A DNA stretch of 64,000 bases. Origin: HGM04593 sp045636545. Lineage in GTDB: Bacteria; Bacteroidota; Bacteroidia; Bacteroidales; Bacteroidaceae. Below, piece by piece: positions 52,057 to 61,650 of this stretch. Made by a program: the position numbers and the translations under genes. The stretch is taken from contig JAZTXR010000028.1 in assembly GCA_045636545.1 (NCBI GenBank), positions 1-64,000 on the forward strand, in the 5' to 3' direction. The notes under the pieces are model-generated. The model searched no databases. It saw only the letters and a program-made list of their open reading frames with translations, and was not told the DNA's origin. Position 1 is the stretch's first letter; each line of letters opens with the position of its first letter.

Positions 52057-52923
52057 ATGAATACGATATGGATTGTGATGCCCATTCTCATTGTGTTGAT
52101 GTTCCTGCTGGGCATCGACCTTGACAGGAAGGCTTTCTCGGGTGTGGCAAGAAATCCCAAGGCAGTGTTGCTGGGTCTGGTGGGGCAGATTATTCTGCTG
52201 CCGCTTATCGCTTTTGCCGTTGCGTGGGCATTGAAGCTGCCGCCGGTCTATTTTATGGGTCTGGTGCTTGTGGCGTGCTGCCCAGGAGGCAGTTCGTCCA
52301 ACGTCTTTTCAATGCTTGCAAAGGGCGATGTAGCCCTGTCGGTAACCTTGACGGCAATGAGCAGCATTATAACCCTGTTCACATTGCCCGTGATAATGGC
52401 TTTTGTCACAGGTTTTGTATCGAGCACCAACGGTGTGGACATTCACCTGCCTATTGGCAAGCTGCTCGTGCAGAACATTGCACTGCTGTTTGTTCCGCTA
52501 TTGGCGGGCAGCATTTTCCGCAAGGTGCGCCCCGTAGTCGCCACCAAGGTTGCAAAGGTGCTTGGCAAGCTGGCTTTCCCAGCGTTGATGACACTGGCAA
52601 CGGTGTTCTTCCTGCAATACAGGCGCGAGATTGCCGATAATTTTGCCGTGCTTGGCCTGTCGGGAGCATTGCTCATTCTGCTTGCCATGCTGTGCAGCAG
52701 CGGGCTGTCACGCATCAGCGGTTCAACTGCGGCAGTCAGGCGCACAATTGTCATCGAGGTAGGCATGCAGAACGCGGCACAAGCCATTGCCATTGCATCG
52801 TCGCCGTTCATCTTCAACAGTGGCGAGATGGCATTGCCGGCCATCATATACGCCTTGCTTATGAATGTGATTCTACTGCTGTATGTCTATTGTATAAGGC
52901 GCAAGGAGAGGGCAACCGCATAA
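52057..52923 (+). CDS. bile acid:sodium symporter (BASS) family transporter
   Basis: 288 residues, about nine transmembrane helices. Family core: VLVACCPGGSSSNVFSMLAKGDVALSVTLTAMSSIITLFTLPVIM (about 70-112), and later VIEVGMQNAAQAIAIASSPFIF, which together form the sodium and substrate crossing motifs. BASS members import organic anions such as bile acids, pantoate or 2-keto acids with sodium; the substrate is not evident. It is followed by menA after 14 bases. Confidence 0.9.
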   Translation: MNTIWIVMPILIVLMFLLGIDLDRKAFSGVARNPKAVLLGLVGQIILLPLIAFAVAWALKLPPVYFMGLVLVACCPGGSSSNVFSMLAKGDVALSVTLTAMSSIITLFTLPVIMAFVTGFVSSTNGVDIHLPIGKLLVQNIALLFVPLLAGSIFRKVRPVVATKVAKVLGKLAFPALMTLATVFFLQYRREIADNFAVLGLSGALLILLAMLCSSGLSRISGSTAAVRRTIVIEVGMQNAAQAIAIASSPFIFNSGEMALPAIIYALLMNVILLLYVYCIRRKERATA

Positions 52924-52937
52924 AAACGCACAACAGG

Positions 52938-53804
52938 ATGAAGAAGTGGATTGAAGCCATGCGTTTGAGAACGCTGCCGGTGAGCCTTGCCGGTGTCATT
53001 TGCGGCACTGCCTGCGCATTGCTGCAAGGCTCGTTCAATGCAGTTGTGACACTGCTGTGTGTACTGTTTGCCGCTCTGGCGCAGATTGCATCGAACTTTG
53101 CCAACGAGTACTATGACTACAAGAACGGCATTGACAGGAAAGGGCGCGAGGGTTTCCGCCGCGGTGTCACCGAGGGCGAGATTTCGCCCCTTGCAATGAA
53201 ACGTGCCACATACACGACACTGGCTATTGCAGCAGCCACCGGCTGTGCCATGCTGCTGTTTGGCCCCTGGTGGCTCATCTTTGTGGGCATAACGATTGCG
53301 CTGTTTGCATTGGGATACAGCGCCGGCCCCTACCCTTTGTCGCACCACGGGCTGGGCGATGTTGCCGTTGTAATATTCTTTGGTGCCGTACCCGTCACAT
53401 TCACCTGCTACCTGCAAAGCGGTTCTTTTGACTACCACACATTGCTCACCTCATTTGCTGTGGGCCTGCTTGCCGCCAATGTGCTCATTGTAAACAACTA
53501 CAGGGATATGGAGGACGACAAGGCCGTGAACAAAAGGACAACCGTGGTTATCTTCGGGCGCAAGGTGATGGCTTGGTGCTACATGCTTGCAGGCGTGGCG
53601 GCAATGGTTTTGATGACTCCCGTGTGGATTGAGTTGAGCCTGTGGAGCTTGCCCATTATTTTCGTTTACCTTGCCCTGCACATAAAGAATTGGCTATACC
53701 TGAAGAAAGCGCAAGGCGCTGCACTCAACCCACTGCTTGGCAAGACAGCGGTTACATTGCTTCTCTTTTCGCTGATGCTCATTATTACAGCGGCAATACA
53801 CTGA
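52938..53804 (+). CDS. menA: 1,4-dihydroxy-2-naphthoate polyprenyltransferase
   Basis: 288 residues, UbiA-superfamily membrane prenyltransferase of menaquinone synthesis; it attaches the polyprenyl chain. MKKWIEAMRLRTLPVSLAGVICGTA at the N-terminus, first Asp motif NFANEYYDYKNGIDRKGREG, second motif NNYRDMEDDKAVNKRTTVVIFG, eight or nine membrane helices. Start at ATG 52938; the frame is open far upstream, but that part lies inside the BASS gene. The prenyl donor could come from the synthase at 29915. Terminator just after. Confidence 0.93.
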   Translation: MKKWIEAMRLRTLPVSLAGVICGTACALLQGSFNAVVTLLCVLFAALAQIASNFANEYYDYKNGIDRKGREGFRRGVTEGEISPLAMKRATYTTLAIAAATGCAMLLFGPWWLIFVGITIALFALGYSAGPYPLSHHGLGDVAVVIFFGAVPVTFTCYLQSGSFDYHTLLTSFAVGLLAANVLIVNNYRDMEDDKAVNKRTTVVIFGRKVMAWCYMLAGVAAMVLMTPVWIELSLWSLPIIFVYLALHIKNWLYLKKAQGAALNPLLGKTAVTLLLFSLMLIITAAIH

Positions 53805-53810
53805 AAGCGG

Positions 53811-53836
53811 AAAGCACGACGTTGTCGTGCTTTATA
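53811..53836 (+). terminator. terminator of menA
   Basis: 10-bp stem (53811-53820 / 53824-53833) with loop GTT, ending in T residues. Confidence 0.75.
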
Positions 53837-54062
53837 CCTTTATACTTTTAACCTTTCAGATTTCACCTTTCAGATTTCACCTTTCACCTTCGACCTTTAA
53901 CCGCACTTCGTGCGCTTGAACCTGCTATCGCTCGGCATAGTAAAAGTAAACTTTTCCTCTGCTATTAACCCTGTTGATTTTTCGTTCGCTCACTACAAAA
54001 GTTAAAACAAGTTTTACTTTCGTTCGCTTAACTGAAAAATTCGCTTAACCGCAGCTTTCCGC
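53837..54062. other. repetitive intergenic region between menA and mutS2
   Basis: No gene. It carries an 'acctttcagatttc' unit repeated in tandem (about 53853-53884), more CTTT-type repeats, small CGCAC-TTC-GTGCG style hairpins and several 'cgttcgct' words. A similar mixture lies on the other side of mutS2 (56600-56705). Confidence 0.5.
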
Positions 54063-56585
54063 TTATTCAAGTTCCACCACCGTGATGCCGGCGCCGCCAA
54101 ACTGCACATGCTCGTCATGGAAATGCTTCACAAAAGGCATGGTGCTAAGGTATTGGCGCACAAGAGTGCGCAGTATGCCGTTGCCCGTGCCATGGAGTAT
54201 GCGCAGACGATGCACGTTGCACACCACCGCATCGTCAAGGAAATAGCCCACAGCCTGCACAGCCTCCTCGCCACGCATTCCGCGGATATCCATATCCTCC
54301 TTGAAATTCAAGCGTTTGTGGTGCAGCTGTTCCTGTGTCTCGCTCGAGAGAAACGACACCTTGCGAACCTCCTCCTTTGGAGCCTCGCTTGGCCTCAACC
54401 GCTCAAGTGAGACAGTTGACTTTATTGCCCCAAAACGCACTATTGCAGCGTTGTGTTTGAGTGTCATCACCTCGCCAATGGCCTGCTGTCCCTCGATGCG
54501 CACATACATTCCAACCTCAATTTTGGGATGCTTGCGTTCTGGTTGCTGCGGTTTGTTCTCGCCTGCGGCCGGAGCAGCGCCACCCTTCTGCTGCTTGCCG
54601 TTCTTCTTGCGCTCCTGGCGGGCAAGTATCTTTGCCATCTCGCGGTCGGTCTGCATCTGCTGTTTCTGCCTTGCCAGCTCCTCCAGCTGCTTGCCAAAAT
54701 CGCTGAGTTCCTGGCGTGCCTGGCGCGTGCGTTCCTTCTCGGCCTTGGCCTCGACAATGGTGCGTATTGTGTTCTCAATCTTTGCGTTGGCCTCGCGCAA
54801 CAGACGCTCTGCCTCTTCGCGTGCCTCTTTAAGAATCTGTTTGCGGCTCTTTTTGAGCTCATCGCCCTGCTCCTGTACCTTGCCCAATATCTCATCGAGT
54901 TCCTTCTCCTTCTGGTGCACGTTCTTTCGCTTGCTCTCCCAATAGCGTTTGTCGCGCACAATGTCCTGCAGATACTTGTCGCTCTGTATGTAGTCGCTGC
55001 CCACAATCTGCGATGCATCGGCAATCACCTCCTCGGGCAAGCCAATCTTGCGCGCAATCTCAACGGCGAACGATGAGCCGGGGTTGCCAATCTGCAACTG
55101 GAACAGCGGGCGCATCTCGCCACGGTCATAGAGCATGGCACCGTTGACAATACCGGGAGTGGAGTCGGCAAAATGCTTAAGGTTCTGGTAGTGTGTGGTT
55201 ATTATGCCGAACGCACCGCGCTCATTGAAACGTTTGAGCAGCGCCTCGGCAATGGCAGCACCAATCAGCGGCTCTGTTCCCCCGCCGAACTCATCAATGA
55301 GGATGAGCGACTTGCCGTTGCAGTTGCGCAGTGTGTGTTTCATGTTGAGCAAGTGGCTCGAGTAGGTACTCAGGTCATCCTCAATGCTCTGCTGGTCGCC
55401 GATATCTATGAAAAGGCTCTCGAAGATACCCGCACGGCTACGTTCGTGTACGGGAATGAGCAGACCGCACTGCAGCATGTACTGCAAAAGGCCGGCCGTC
55501 TTAAGGCACACCGATTTTCCGCCGGCATTTGGACCCGATATAAGGAGTATGCGGCGTTCGCCATCCAGTTCAATGTCCAGCGCCGACATCTTGCGGCCGT
55601 GTTTGCGCAGCGACATCTCCAACAACGGGTGTATGGCCGTACCCCAATCCATCATGGGGCGGTTGCACAGCGATGGTTTCACGCCATCGAAACGCGCGGC
55701 AAGCTCGGCCTTCGCGCGGATGAAATCCATCTCGCCAAGGAACTCGTATGCCTGCAACAGCTGCGGCACCTGCGGGCGCAGTTCGAGCGAAAAGGCGGTT
55801 AGTATGGCAATTATTTCGCGCTTCTCTTCGGCCTCGAGCTCGCGTATGCGGTTATTGGCCTCAACTACCTCGGCTGGCTCAATGAACACGGTCTTTCCAC
55901 TTGCCGACTCGTCATGCACAATACCGCCCATCTTGCGCTTCAGTGCCGGCGCAACGGGAATCACCAGACGACCGTCGCGCATTGTGGGCGATGCATCCTT
56001 CTCCACCAGGCCATCGGCCTGTGCCTTGCGCAGAATGCTGTTCAGCGTGCGCGAAATGCCGCTCGATGTGCGGGCAAGGTCACCGCGTATGCGTGCAAGG
56101 GCAGGCGAAGCGCTGTCCTTCACCGCACCGAATTTGTCTATTATGGAATCTATGTCGCGTATTATGCGCGGGAAAGCCTCCACATCACCGGCAAGGGCGC
56201 GCAATGACGGGTAGAGAGGCGAGTCGTCGCCCTCGGCCGCATTGCCGCTCTGTTTGCGCAGCAGTGAGAGTATGCGCCCGATGGTGTCGAGCGAACGGCG
56301 AAGGGCAAACAGTTCATCGGCACTCATGTACATTCCCTCGATGCGTATGCGCTGCAACGGCTCGCGCACATCAAAGTAGAAATCGGAGGGGAAGCCGTCC
56401 TCCACCCGCAGAATCTGCAAGAACTCCACCACTTCGTCCAGACGGCGCGTAATGGTATCAAAATGGGTCATGAACATCATATCGTCGACACGCTCCCTGC
56501 CCAACGGACAGAGACACTCCTCCTTGAGCATACGGCGTATGGCATCAAACTCTATTCTCGTTTCAAAATTCTGCGGATATATCAT
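54063..56585 (-). CDS. mutS2: MutS2-family ATPase with Smr nuclease domain
   Basis: 840 residues. MutS-like core and clamp helices, ATPase with Walker A GPNAGGKS (about 348-356), LIDEFGGGTEP (Walker B) and THYQNLKHF; a long charged coiled coil (about 515-640) and a basic linker; C-terminal Smr domain (about 765-840) with LDIRGMRGEEA-type start (MDIRGMRGEEAVQAV) and ILHGTGNGILR. Family members act on recombination intermediates or on collided ribosomes rather than in mismatch repair. It lacks the MutS mismatch-recognition domain, as expected. Single gene between repetitive intergenic stretches. Confidence 0.94.
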   Translation of the reverse strand: MIYPQNFETRIEFDAIRRMLKEECLCPLGRERVDDMMFMTHFDTITRRLDEVVEFLQILRVEDGFPSDFYFDVREPLQRIRIEGMYMSADELFALRRSLDTIGRILSLLRKQSGNAAEGDDSPLYPSLRALAGDVEAFPRIIRDIDSIIDKFGAVKDSASPALARIRGDLARTSSGISRTLNSILRKAQADGLVEKDASPTMRDGRLVIPVAPALKRKMGGIVHDESASGKTVFIEPAEVVEANNRIRELEAEEKREIIAILTAFSLELRPQVPQLLQAYEFLGEMDFIRAKAELAARFDGVKPSLCNRPMMDWGTAIHPLLEMSLRKHGRKMSALDIELDGERRILLISGPNAGGKSVCLKTAGLLQYMLQCGLLIPVHERSRAGIFESLFIDIGDQQSIEDDLSTYSSHLLNMKHTLRNCNGKSLILIDEFGGGTEPLIGAAIAEALLKRFNERGAFGIITTHYQNLKHFADSTPGIVNGAMLYDRGEMRPLFQLQIGNPGSSFAVEIARKIGLPEEVIADASQIVGSDYIQSDKYLQDIVRDKRYWESKRKNVHQKEKELDEILGKVQEQGDELKKSRKQILKEAREEAERLLREANAKIENTIRTIVEAKAEKERTRQARQELSDFGKQLEELARQKQQMQTDREMAKILARQERKKNGKQQKGGAAPAAGENKPQQPERKHPKIEVGMYVRIEGQQAIGEVMTLKHNAAIVRFGAIKSTVSLERLRPSEAPKEEVRKVSFLSSETQEQLHHKRLNFKEDMDIRGMRGEEAVQAVGYFLDDAVVCNVHRLRILHGTGNGILRTLVRQYLSTMPFVKHFHDEHVQFGGAGITVVELE

Positions 56586-56886
56586 TGTAAATCAGTTTTC
56601 TCTTTTAACAGCACTTCGTGCAATTGAAATTTGACCGCACTCGTTGCGATTGAAAATAATTTTCACTCACTCGCTTGCGCAAATTTTCACCTTTCACCTT
56701 TATTGTCCGCGAAGATACATCAAAAAGTGCAAATACACTCCAATCACATACGTTTATTGCAGACAGAGGCTTTTTTCAAAACTTTTTACGGACATTCTAA
56801 TAATAATCATTAATTTTGCAAATTAAGGGAGTGCCGTGCACTTCCACACACAAAAAATGACACATAAACATTCTAAAACTATAATT
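56586..56886. other. 301-base intergenic region between mutS2 and the GH31 gene
   Basis: First half: short palindromic words (GCAC-TTC-GTGC, CGCA-CTCGT-TGCG) and 'tttcacctttcacctttatt', like the region after menA. Second half: the GH31 promoter, with TAATTTTG at 56811-56818 and no canonical -33 box. The GH31 frame is open into the end of this region (to 56836), but the signal peptide starts at 56887. Confidence 0.5.
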
Positions 56887-59800
56887 ATGAAATTCAATCA
56901 CAGAAGCATTAAAGCAATCCTGTTGTCGTCAGCAATGCTGGTAGCCGGTATGCCGGCTCTTGCATCAAACGATGGAGAACAGGTTGCAAGCGTTATCGAG
57001 GTTGCACAGATTAACCCGTCGACAGTAGAGTTGCGCCTGAATGATGGACAGAGAGTGACCATCGATTTCTATGGCGAGAACATCTTCCGCATGTTCCGCG
57101 ATGCAAACGGTGGTATTGTGCGCGACCCACAGCCAATGGCTGGCTACCCCGATGCCAGGATTCTTGTCGACAACCCACGCAGGGAGGTATCGGCACTCAC
57201 AGTGAACGAGGCAGACAAGTCATACACCATCAGCACAGGCAAGGTAGAGGTTCTCGTGTGCAAGAAAACTGGACAGATAAAGGTTACCGACCTAACAACC
57301 GGCAAGGTTGCTTTTGAGGAGGCCGAACCTGTGCTTTTCATGAAATCAAAGACCACAATCGCACTCAAGTGCAACGAAGGAGAGTTCTTCTACGGCGGTG
57401 GCGTGCAGAACGGCCGTTTCTCACACGCCGGCAAAGCCATTGACATTGAAAACCAGAGTAGCTGGACCGACGGTGGCGTGGCATCGCCTGCGCCTTTCTT
57501 CTGGTCGACCAACGGCTACGGCTTCATGTGGCACACATTCCGCAAGGGCAAGTACGATTTCGGTGCAACAGAAGCCGGAACAACAACCCTGATGCACGAG
57601 GAAAACTACCTTGATGTATTCTTTATGATAAACAGCGACGGCATTGCGCTGCTTAACGACTTCTACCAGCTGACAGGCAACCCCGTGCTGATGCCAAAAT
57701 TCGGTTTCTACATGGGACACCTGAACGCCTATAACCGCGACTACTGGACACCAAGCACCGACGGCAACGGCATGCTTTACGAGGATGGCAAGCGCTACAA
57801 GGAGAGCCAGACCGACAACGGCGGAGCCAGGGAGTCACTCAACGGCGAAAATGGTCCTCACCAGTTCTCGGCACGCGCAGCCATCGACCGTTACCTTGAC
57901 CAGGACATGCCTTTCGGTTGGTTCCTTCCAAATGACGGTTATGCCTGCGGCTACGGCCAGACCGAGACCCTCGACGGCAACATCCGGAACCTGAAGGAGT
58001 TTGGCGACTATGCACGTGCAAAAGGCGTTGAGATTGGTTTATGGACAGAGTCTAACCTCATGCCACGCGAAGGCGTGAAGGCACTCCTGCAGCGCGACCT
58101 TACCAAGGAGGTTCGCGATGCCGGTGTACGCGTGCTAAAGACCGACGTTGCATGGGTGGGCCCAGGCTACTCATTCGGTCTCAGAGGTGTTACAGATGCT
58201 GCAAACATCATGACCTATTACGGCAACAACGCACGTCCTTACATAATTTCATGCGACGGTTGGGCAGGCACACAGCGCTATGCTACAATATGGACCGGCG
58301 ACCAGACCGGCGGCGAGTGGGAGTACATCCGTTTCCACATCCCGACATTCATTGGCGCAAGCCTTTCGGGCCAGCCTAACATCACATCGGACGTTGACGG
58401 CATCTTCGGTGGCAAGAACGTTCCTGTGTTCGTTCGCGAGTACCAATGGAAGACCTATACCCCAATGATGCTCAACATGGACGGCTGGGGTTCTAACGAG
58501 AAGTATCCTCACGCTCTTGGCGAGCCCGCCACATCAATCAACCGTACATACATGAAGATGAAGTCAGAGCTCATCCCCTACACATACAGCATCGCACGCG
58601 AGGCTGTCGACGGCAAGCCAATGATTCGTGCAATGTTCCTCGAGGACGAGGCAAACGCTTTTACAATGAGCGAGGCAACACGCTACCAGTACATGTACGG
58701 TCCTTACTTCCTTGTAGCTCCTATCTACCAGGAAACTGCGATGGATGCCCGAGGCAATGACATCCGTAACAACATCTACCTGCCAAAGGGCACATGGTAC
58801 GACTGGTTCACCGGCGAGGCCTACGAGGGTGGCCGCATCATCAACAACTTCGACACCCCGCTGTGGAAACTCCCGGTCTTTGTAAAGGGCGGTGCCATCA
58901 TCCCAATGACAGCTCCCAACAACAACGTCAAGGAGATTGACAGGGCATTGCGTATGTACGAGATTTACCCCGGCGGCACAACATCGTTCACCGAGTATGA
59001 CGACGACGGTGTGACCGAGATGTACCGCGCAGGCCACTTCACGACAACACTCATTGAGCAGAACTGCGATGCAAAGGGCAATGTAACTGTTACAATCAAC
59101 CCCACCAAGGGCAATTTCAACGGTTTCATCAAGGAGAAGACCACAATATTCAAGGTGAACGCAAGCACACAGCCAAAGAAGGTTGCTGCAAAGATTGGCC
59201 GCAAGAGCGTGAAGCTTGTACAGGCAACCACAATCGAGGAGTTCAATAATGGCGATAACGTGTGGTACTACGATGCAAAGCCAAACCTCAACCGCTTTGC
59301 CACAAAGGGCAGCGAGTTCGAGAAGGTCGACATGACAAAGAACCCTGTGATTATGGTAAAACTGGCAAAGAGCGACATCACAGCCGCAGCCACAGCACTC
59401 ACCATCAAGGGCTACGAGATGAACATGCCAAGCAGCCTGCTTGCCAACGAGGGCGCACTCACTGCACCAAAGACAACCGTCACCGACGAGAACTGCCAGG
59501 CATACACTATTACCCCATCATGGGAGCAGGTTGAGAATGCCGATTACTACGAGATTCTTTTCGAGGGTCGCACATACAGCACCATCAAGGGCACAAGCCT
59601 GTTGTTCGAGAATCTAAAACCTGTCACAGACTACACATTCGCAGTACGCGCAGTGAACAAGAGCGGCGCGTCGGAGTGGAACGAGATAAAAGCCACCACA
59701 AAGAGCAACCCACTGGAGTGGGCACTTACAGGCGTTACAGCAACCACAAGCTGTCCAAACCAGGGCGGCCAGGGCACCGACAAGTTATTCGACTTTGACG

Positions 59801-60729
59801 AGGGCAGCAACTGGCACACAAAGTGGAGCGCATCGGCAGTTCCATTCGAGATGACAATAGACCTCAACGGCCTCTCAACACTCGACAAGCTGCGCTATCT
59901 GTGCCGCGAGGACGGTGGCAACGGAACCATCACCAAGGCTACATTCAGCTACAGCACCAACAAGGAGCAGTGGAGCGAGCCGGTAGCCGTCGAATGGGCA
60001 CGCAATGGCGAGACAAAGGAATTCAAGTTCGAGGGCAACCCAAGCGCACGCTACATCAAGATGCACGTGACAGAGGGTGTGGGCAACTACGGTTCGGGCC
60101 GCGAGATGTACATCTTCAAGGTTCCCGGCAGCGAGACATACCTCTCGGGCGACATCAACAAGGACAAGAAGGTTGACGAGAATGACCTTACCTCATACCT
60201 CAACTACAACGGCCTGCGCAAAGGCGACAGCGACTTCGACTACGTAAGCATTGGCGATGTAAACGAGAACAACCTCATCGATGCATACGACATCTCTGTT
60301 GCAGCGACACGCATCGGTGACGGCGTATATGAGCGTCCCGAGAACACTGTTGCCGGCAGCATTGAAATTGCAGCCGACAAGAAGAGCTACAAAGCAGGCG
60401 AAGAGGTTGTAATCACCATCAGCGGCAAGGGGCTTGCCAACGTTAATGCGTTCGGCCTTGCATTGCCATACGACCCAACAGAGTACGACTATGCAGGCAT
60501 TGAAGCTATCGGCACCGGCAGCATGGCAAACTACAGCAAGAACCGCATGCACACCAATGGTAAGACCATTGTTTACCCGACCTTCGTCAACGAGGGCAAC
60601 CAGGACACAGTAAACGGCGATGTTGAGCTTGCCAAAGTAACCCTGAAGGCAAAGAAGAATGTCAAGTTCGACATAAAGGTTGTTGACGGTTTAATAGTTG
60701 ACAAGCACCTGAACACCGTGAAGTTCTGA
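56887..60729 (+). CDS. GH31-family glycoside hydrolase with FN3, F5/8-type (CBM32-like), dockerin-like and cohesin-like modules
   Basis: 1280 residues, exported (signal peptide MKFNHRSIKAILLSSAMLVAGMPALAS). GH31 N-terminal beta domain and barrel to about residue 800: nucleophile Asp420 in LKTDVAWVGPGYSF and acid/base Asp472 in IWTGDQTGGEW; WFLPNDGYACGYGQ lies before. Then FN3 (about 860-942), a discoidin/CBM32-like domain (about 943-1078), a dockerin-type pair of calcium loops (about 1085-1150: GDINKDKKVDENDLTSYL and GDVNENNLIDAYDISVA), and a C-terminal beta domain resembling cohesin (about 1155-1280). The active-site words recall the GH31 group with alpha-N-acetylgalactosaminidase activity, so host mucin O-glycans are a possible target; this is inference. 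Confidence 0.88.
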   Translation: MKFNHRSIKAILLSSAMLVAGMPALASNDGEQVASVIEVAQINPSTVELRLNDGQRVTIDFYGENIFRMFRDANGGIVRDPQPMAGYPDARILVDNPRREVSALTVNEADKSYTISTGKVEVLVCKKTGQIKVTDLTTGKVAFEEAEPVLFMKSKTTIALKCNEGEFFYGGGVQNGRFSHAGKAIDIENQSSWTDGGVASPAPFFWSTNGYGFMWHTFRKGKYDFGATEAGTTTLMHEENYLDVFFMINSDGIALLNDFYQLTGNPVLMPKFGFYMGHLNAYNRDYWTPSTDGNGMLYEDGKRYKESQTDNGGARESLNGENGPHQFSARAAIDRYLDQDMPFGWFLPNDGYACGYGQTETLDGNIRNLKEFGDYARAKGVEIGLWTESNLMPREGVKALLQRDLTKEVRDAGVRVLKTDVAWVGPGYSFGLRGVTDAANIMTYYGNNARPYIISCDGWAGTQRYATIWTGDQTGGEWEYIRFHIPTFIGASLSGQPNITSDVDGIFGGKNVPVFVREYQWKTYTPMMLNMDGWGSNEKYPHALGEPATSINRTYMKMKSELIPYTYSIAREAVDGKPMIRAMFLEDEANAFTMSEATRYQYMYGPYFLVAPIYQETAMDARGNDIRNNIYLPKGTWYDWFTGEAYEGGRIINNFDTPLWKLPVFVKGGAIIPMTAPNNNVKEIDRALRMYEIYPGGTTSFTEYDDDGVTEMYRAGHFTTTLIEQNCDAKGNVTVTINPTKGNFNGFIKEKTTIFKVNASTQPKKVAAKIGRKSVKLVQATTIEEFNNGDNVWYYDAKPNLNRFATKGSEFEKVDMTKNPVIMVKLAKSDITAAATALTIKGYEMNMPSSLLANEGALTAPKTTVTDENCQAYTITPSWEQVENADYYEILFEGRTYSTIKGTSLLFENLKPVTDYTFAVRAVNKSGASEWNEIKATTKSNPLEWALTGVTATTSCPNQGGQGTDKLFDFDEGSNWHTKWSASAVPFEMTIDLNGLSTLDKLRYLCREDGGNGTITKATFSYSTNKEQWSEPVAVEWARNGETKEFKFEGNPSARYIKMHVTEGVGNYGSGREMYIFKVPGSETYLSGDINKDKKVDENDLTSYLNYNGLRKGDSDFDYVSIGDVNENNLIDAYDISVAATRIGDGVYERPENTVAGSIEIAADKKSYKAGEEVVITISGKGLANVNAFGLALPYDPTEYDYAGIEAIGTGSMANYSKNRMHTNGKTIVYPTFVNEGNQDTVNGDVELAKVTLKAKKNVKFDIKVVDGLIVDKHLNTVKF

Positions 60730-60752
60730 TTCACGACAAACAAACCAACATC

Positions 60753-60788
60753 ATATCTCCGCCCTCACCATGGGGCGGAGATATTTTT
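60753..60788 (+). terminator. terminator of the GH31 gene
   Basis: 12-bp stem (60753-60764 / 60773-60784), eight-base loop, then five T. Confidence 0.85.
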
Positions 60789-60844
60789 ACCCCGTAAGGC
60801 AACATTTCCGCTGCAAGCAGCGGTAATATTCTAATATAAATCAC

Positions 60845-60852
60845 TATCTTCG
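60845..60852 (+). promoter_or_regulatory. -7 element of the hydrolase-murF operon
   Basis: TATCTTCG, 38 bases before the ATG at 60891; no clear -33 box. Confidence 0.5.
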
Positions 60853-60890
60853 CAAGAAATTATATTTTCAATATAATCCCCACAAAAGAA

Positions 60891-61649
60891 ATGACCTTCC
60901 ATTACAACGACATAGACATAAACATTACCATTCACGGCAGCGGTGAGCCCATCTTTCTGCTGCACGGTTGGGGCTGCACCGGCGAGATATTCAAAGACAT
61001 CGCCCGCGTGCTCTCCACCGCCTACACGACCTACAGTTTCGACTTCCCCGGCTTTGGTGCATCGCAGGAGCCTACTGCCGTTTGGGGTGTAGAAGAGTAC
61101 ACACGCATGGTAGAGCAGTTTGCCAAGACCCATGGCATTGAACACCCCGCCCTTGTAGGGCACTCGTTCGGCGGCAGGGTTAGCATTGTCTTTGCTTCGC
61201 GCAACGCAGTGAGCCGCGTGGTACTGGTGGATGCCGCCGGCATAAAGCCCAAGCGTCCGCTCAAATACTATTGGAAGGTCTACACCTTCAAGACACTGAA
61301 ATGGTTGTGCAACACCTTCCTGCCAAAGGCCAAGGCACAGGCCATCATCGACAAGCGCCGCCGCGGAGCAGGCTCAAGCGACTACAACAACGCATCACCA
61401 ATGATGCGCGCCATACTGTCAAAGGTTGTGAACGAGGACCTCAAGCACCTGATGCCCGCCATCAAAGCCCCCACCCTGCTCTTCTGGGGCAACCAGGACA
61501 CCGCCACACCGCTGGACGATGCCAAGACAATGGAGAAACTGATTCCCGATGCAGGCCTTGTGGTGGCACACGGCACAGGACACTTCTCGTTCCTTGAGAA
61601 CCCGGGACTTTTTACTGCAGTAATGAAGAATTTCTTTAAAATAGCATAA
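60891..61649 (+). CDS. cytosolic alpha/beta-hydrolase
   Basis: 252 residues, no signal peptide. Core motifs: IFLLHGWGCTGEIF (oxyanion), DFPGFGASQEP, nucleophile LVGHSFGGRVS (Ser), FWGNQDTATPL (Asp) and HGTGHFSFLENP (His). A cap region lies between (about 130-190). Substrate unknown. It is followed one base later by the MurF-type gene, so the two are co-transcribed and translation is probably coupled. Confidence 0.87.
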   Translation: MTFHYNDIDINITIHGSGEPIFLLHGWGCTGEIFKDIARVLSTAYTTYSFDFPGFGASQEPTAVWGVEEYTRMVEQFAKTHGIEHPALVGHSFGGRVSIVFASRNAVSRVVLVDAAGIKPKRPLKYYWKVYTFKTLKWLCNTFLPKAKAQAIIDKRRRGAGSSDYNNASPMMRAILSKVVNEDLKHLMPAIKAPTLLFWGNQDTATPLDDAKTMEKLIPDAGLVVAHGTGHFSFLENPGLFTAVMKNFFKIA

Positions 61650-61650
61650 C

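Noticed and set aside
52692..52937. Upstream in-frame extension of menA
   Set aside because: Overlaps the BASS gene in another frame and encodes Cys/His-rich nonsense; menA has a typical N-terminus at 52938.
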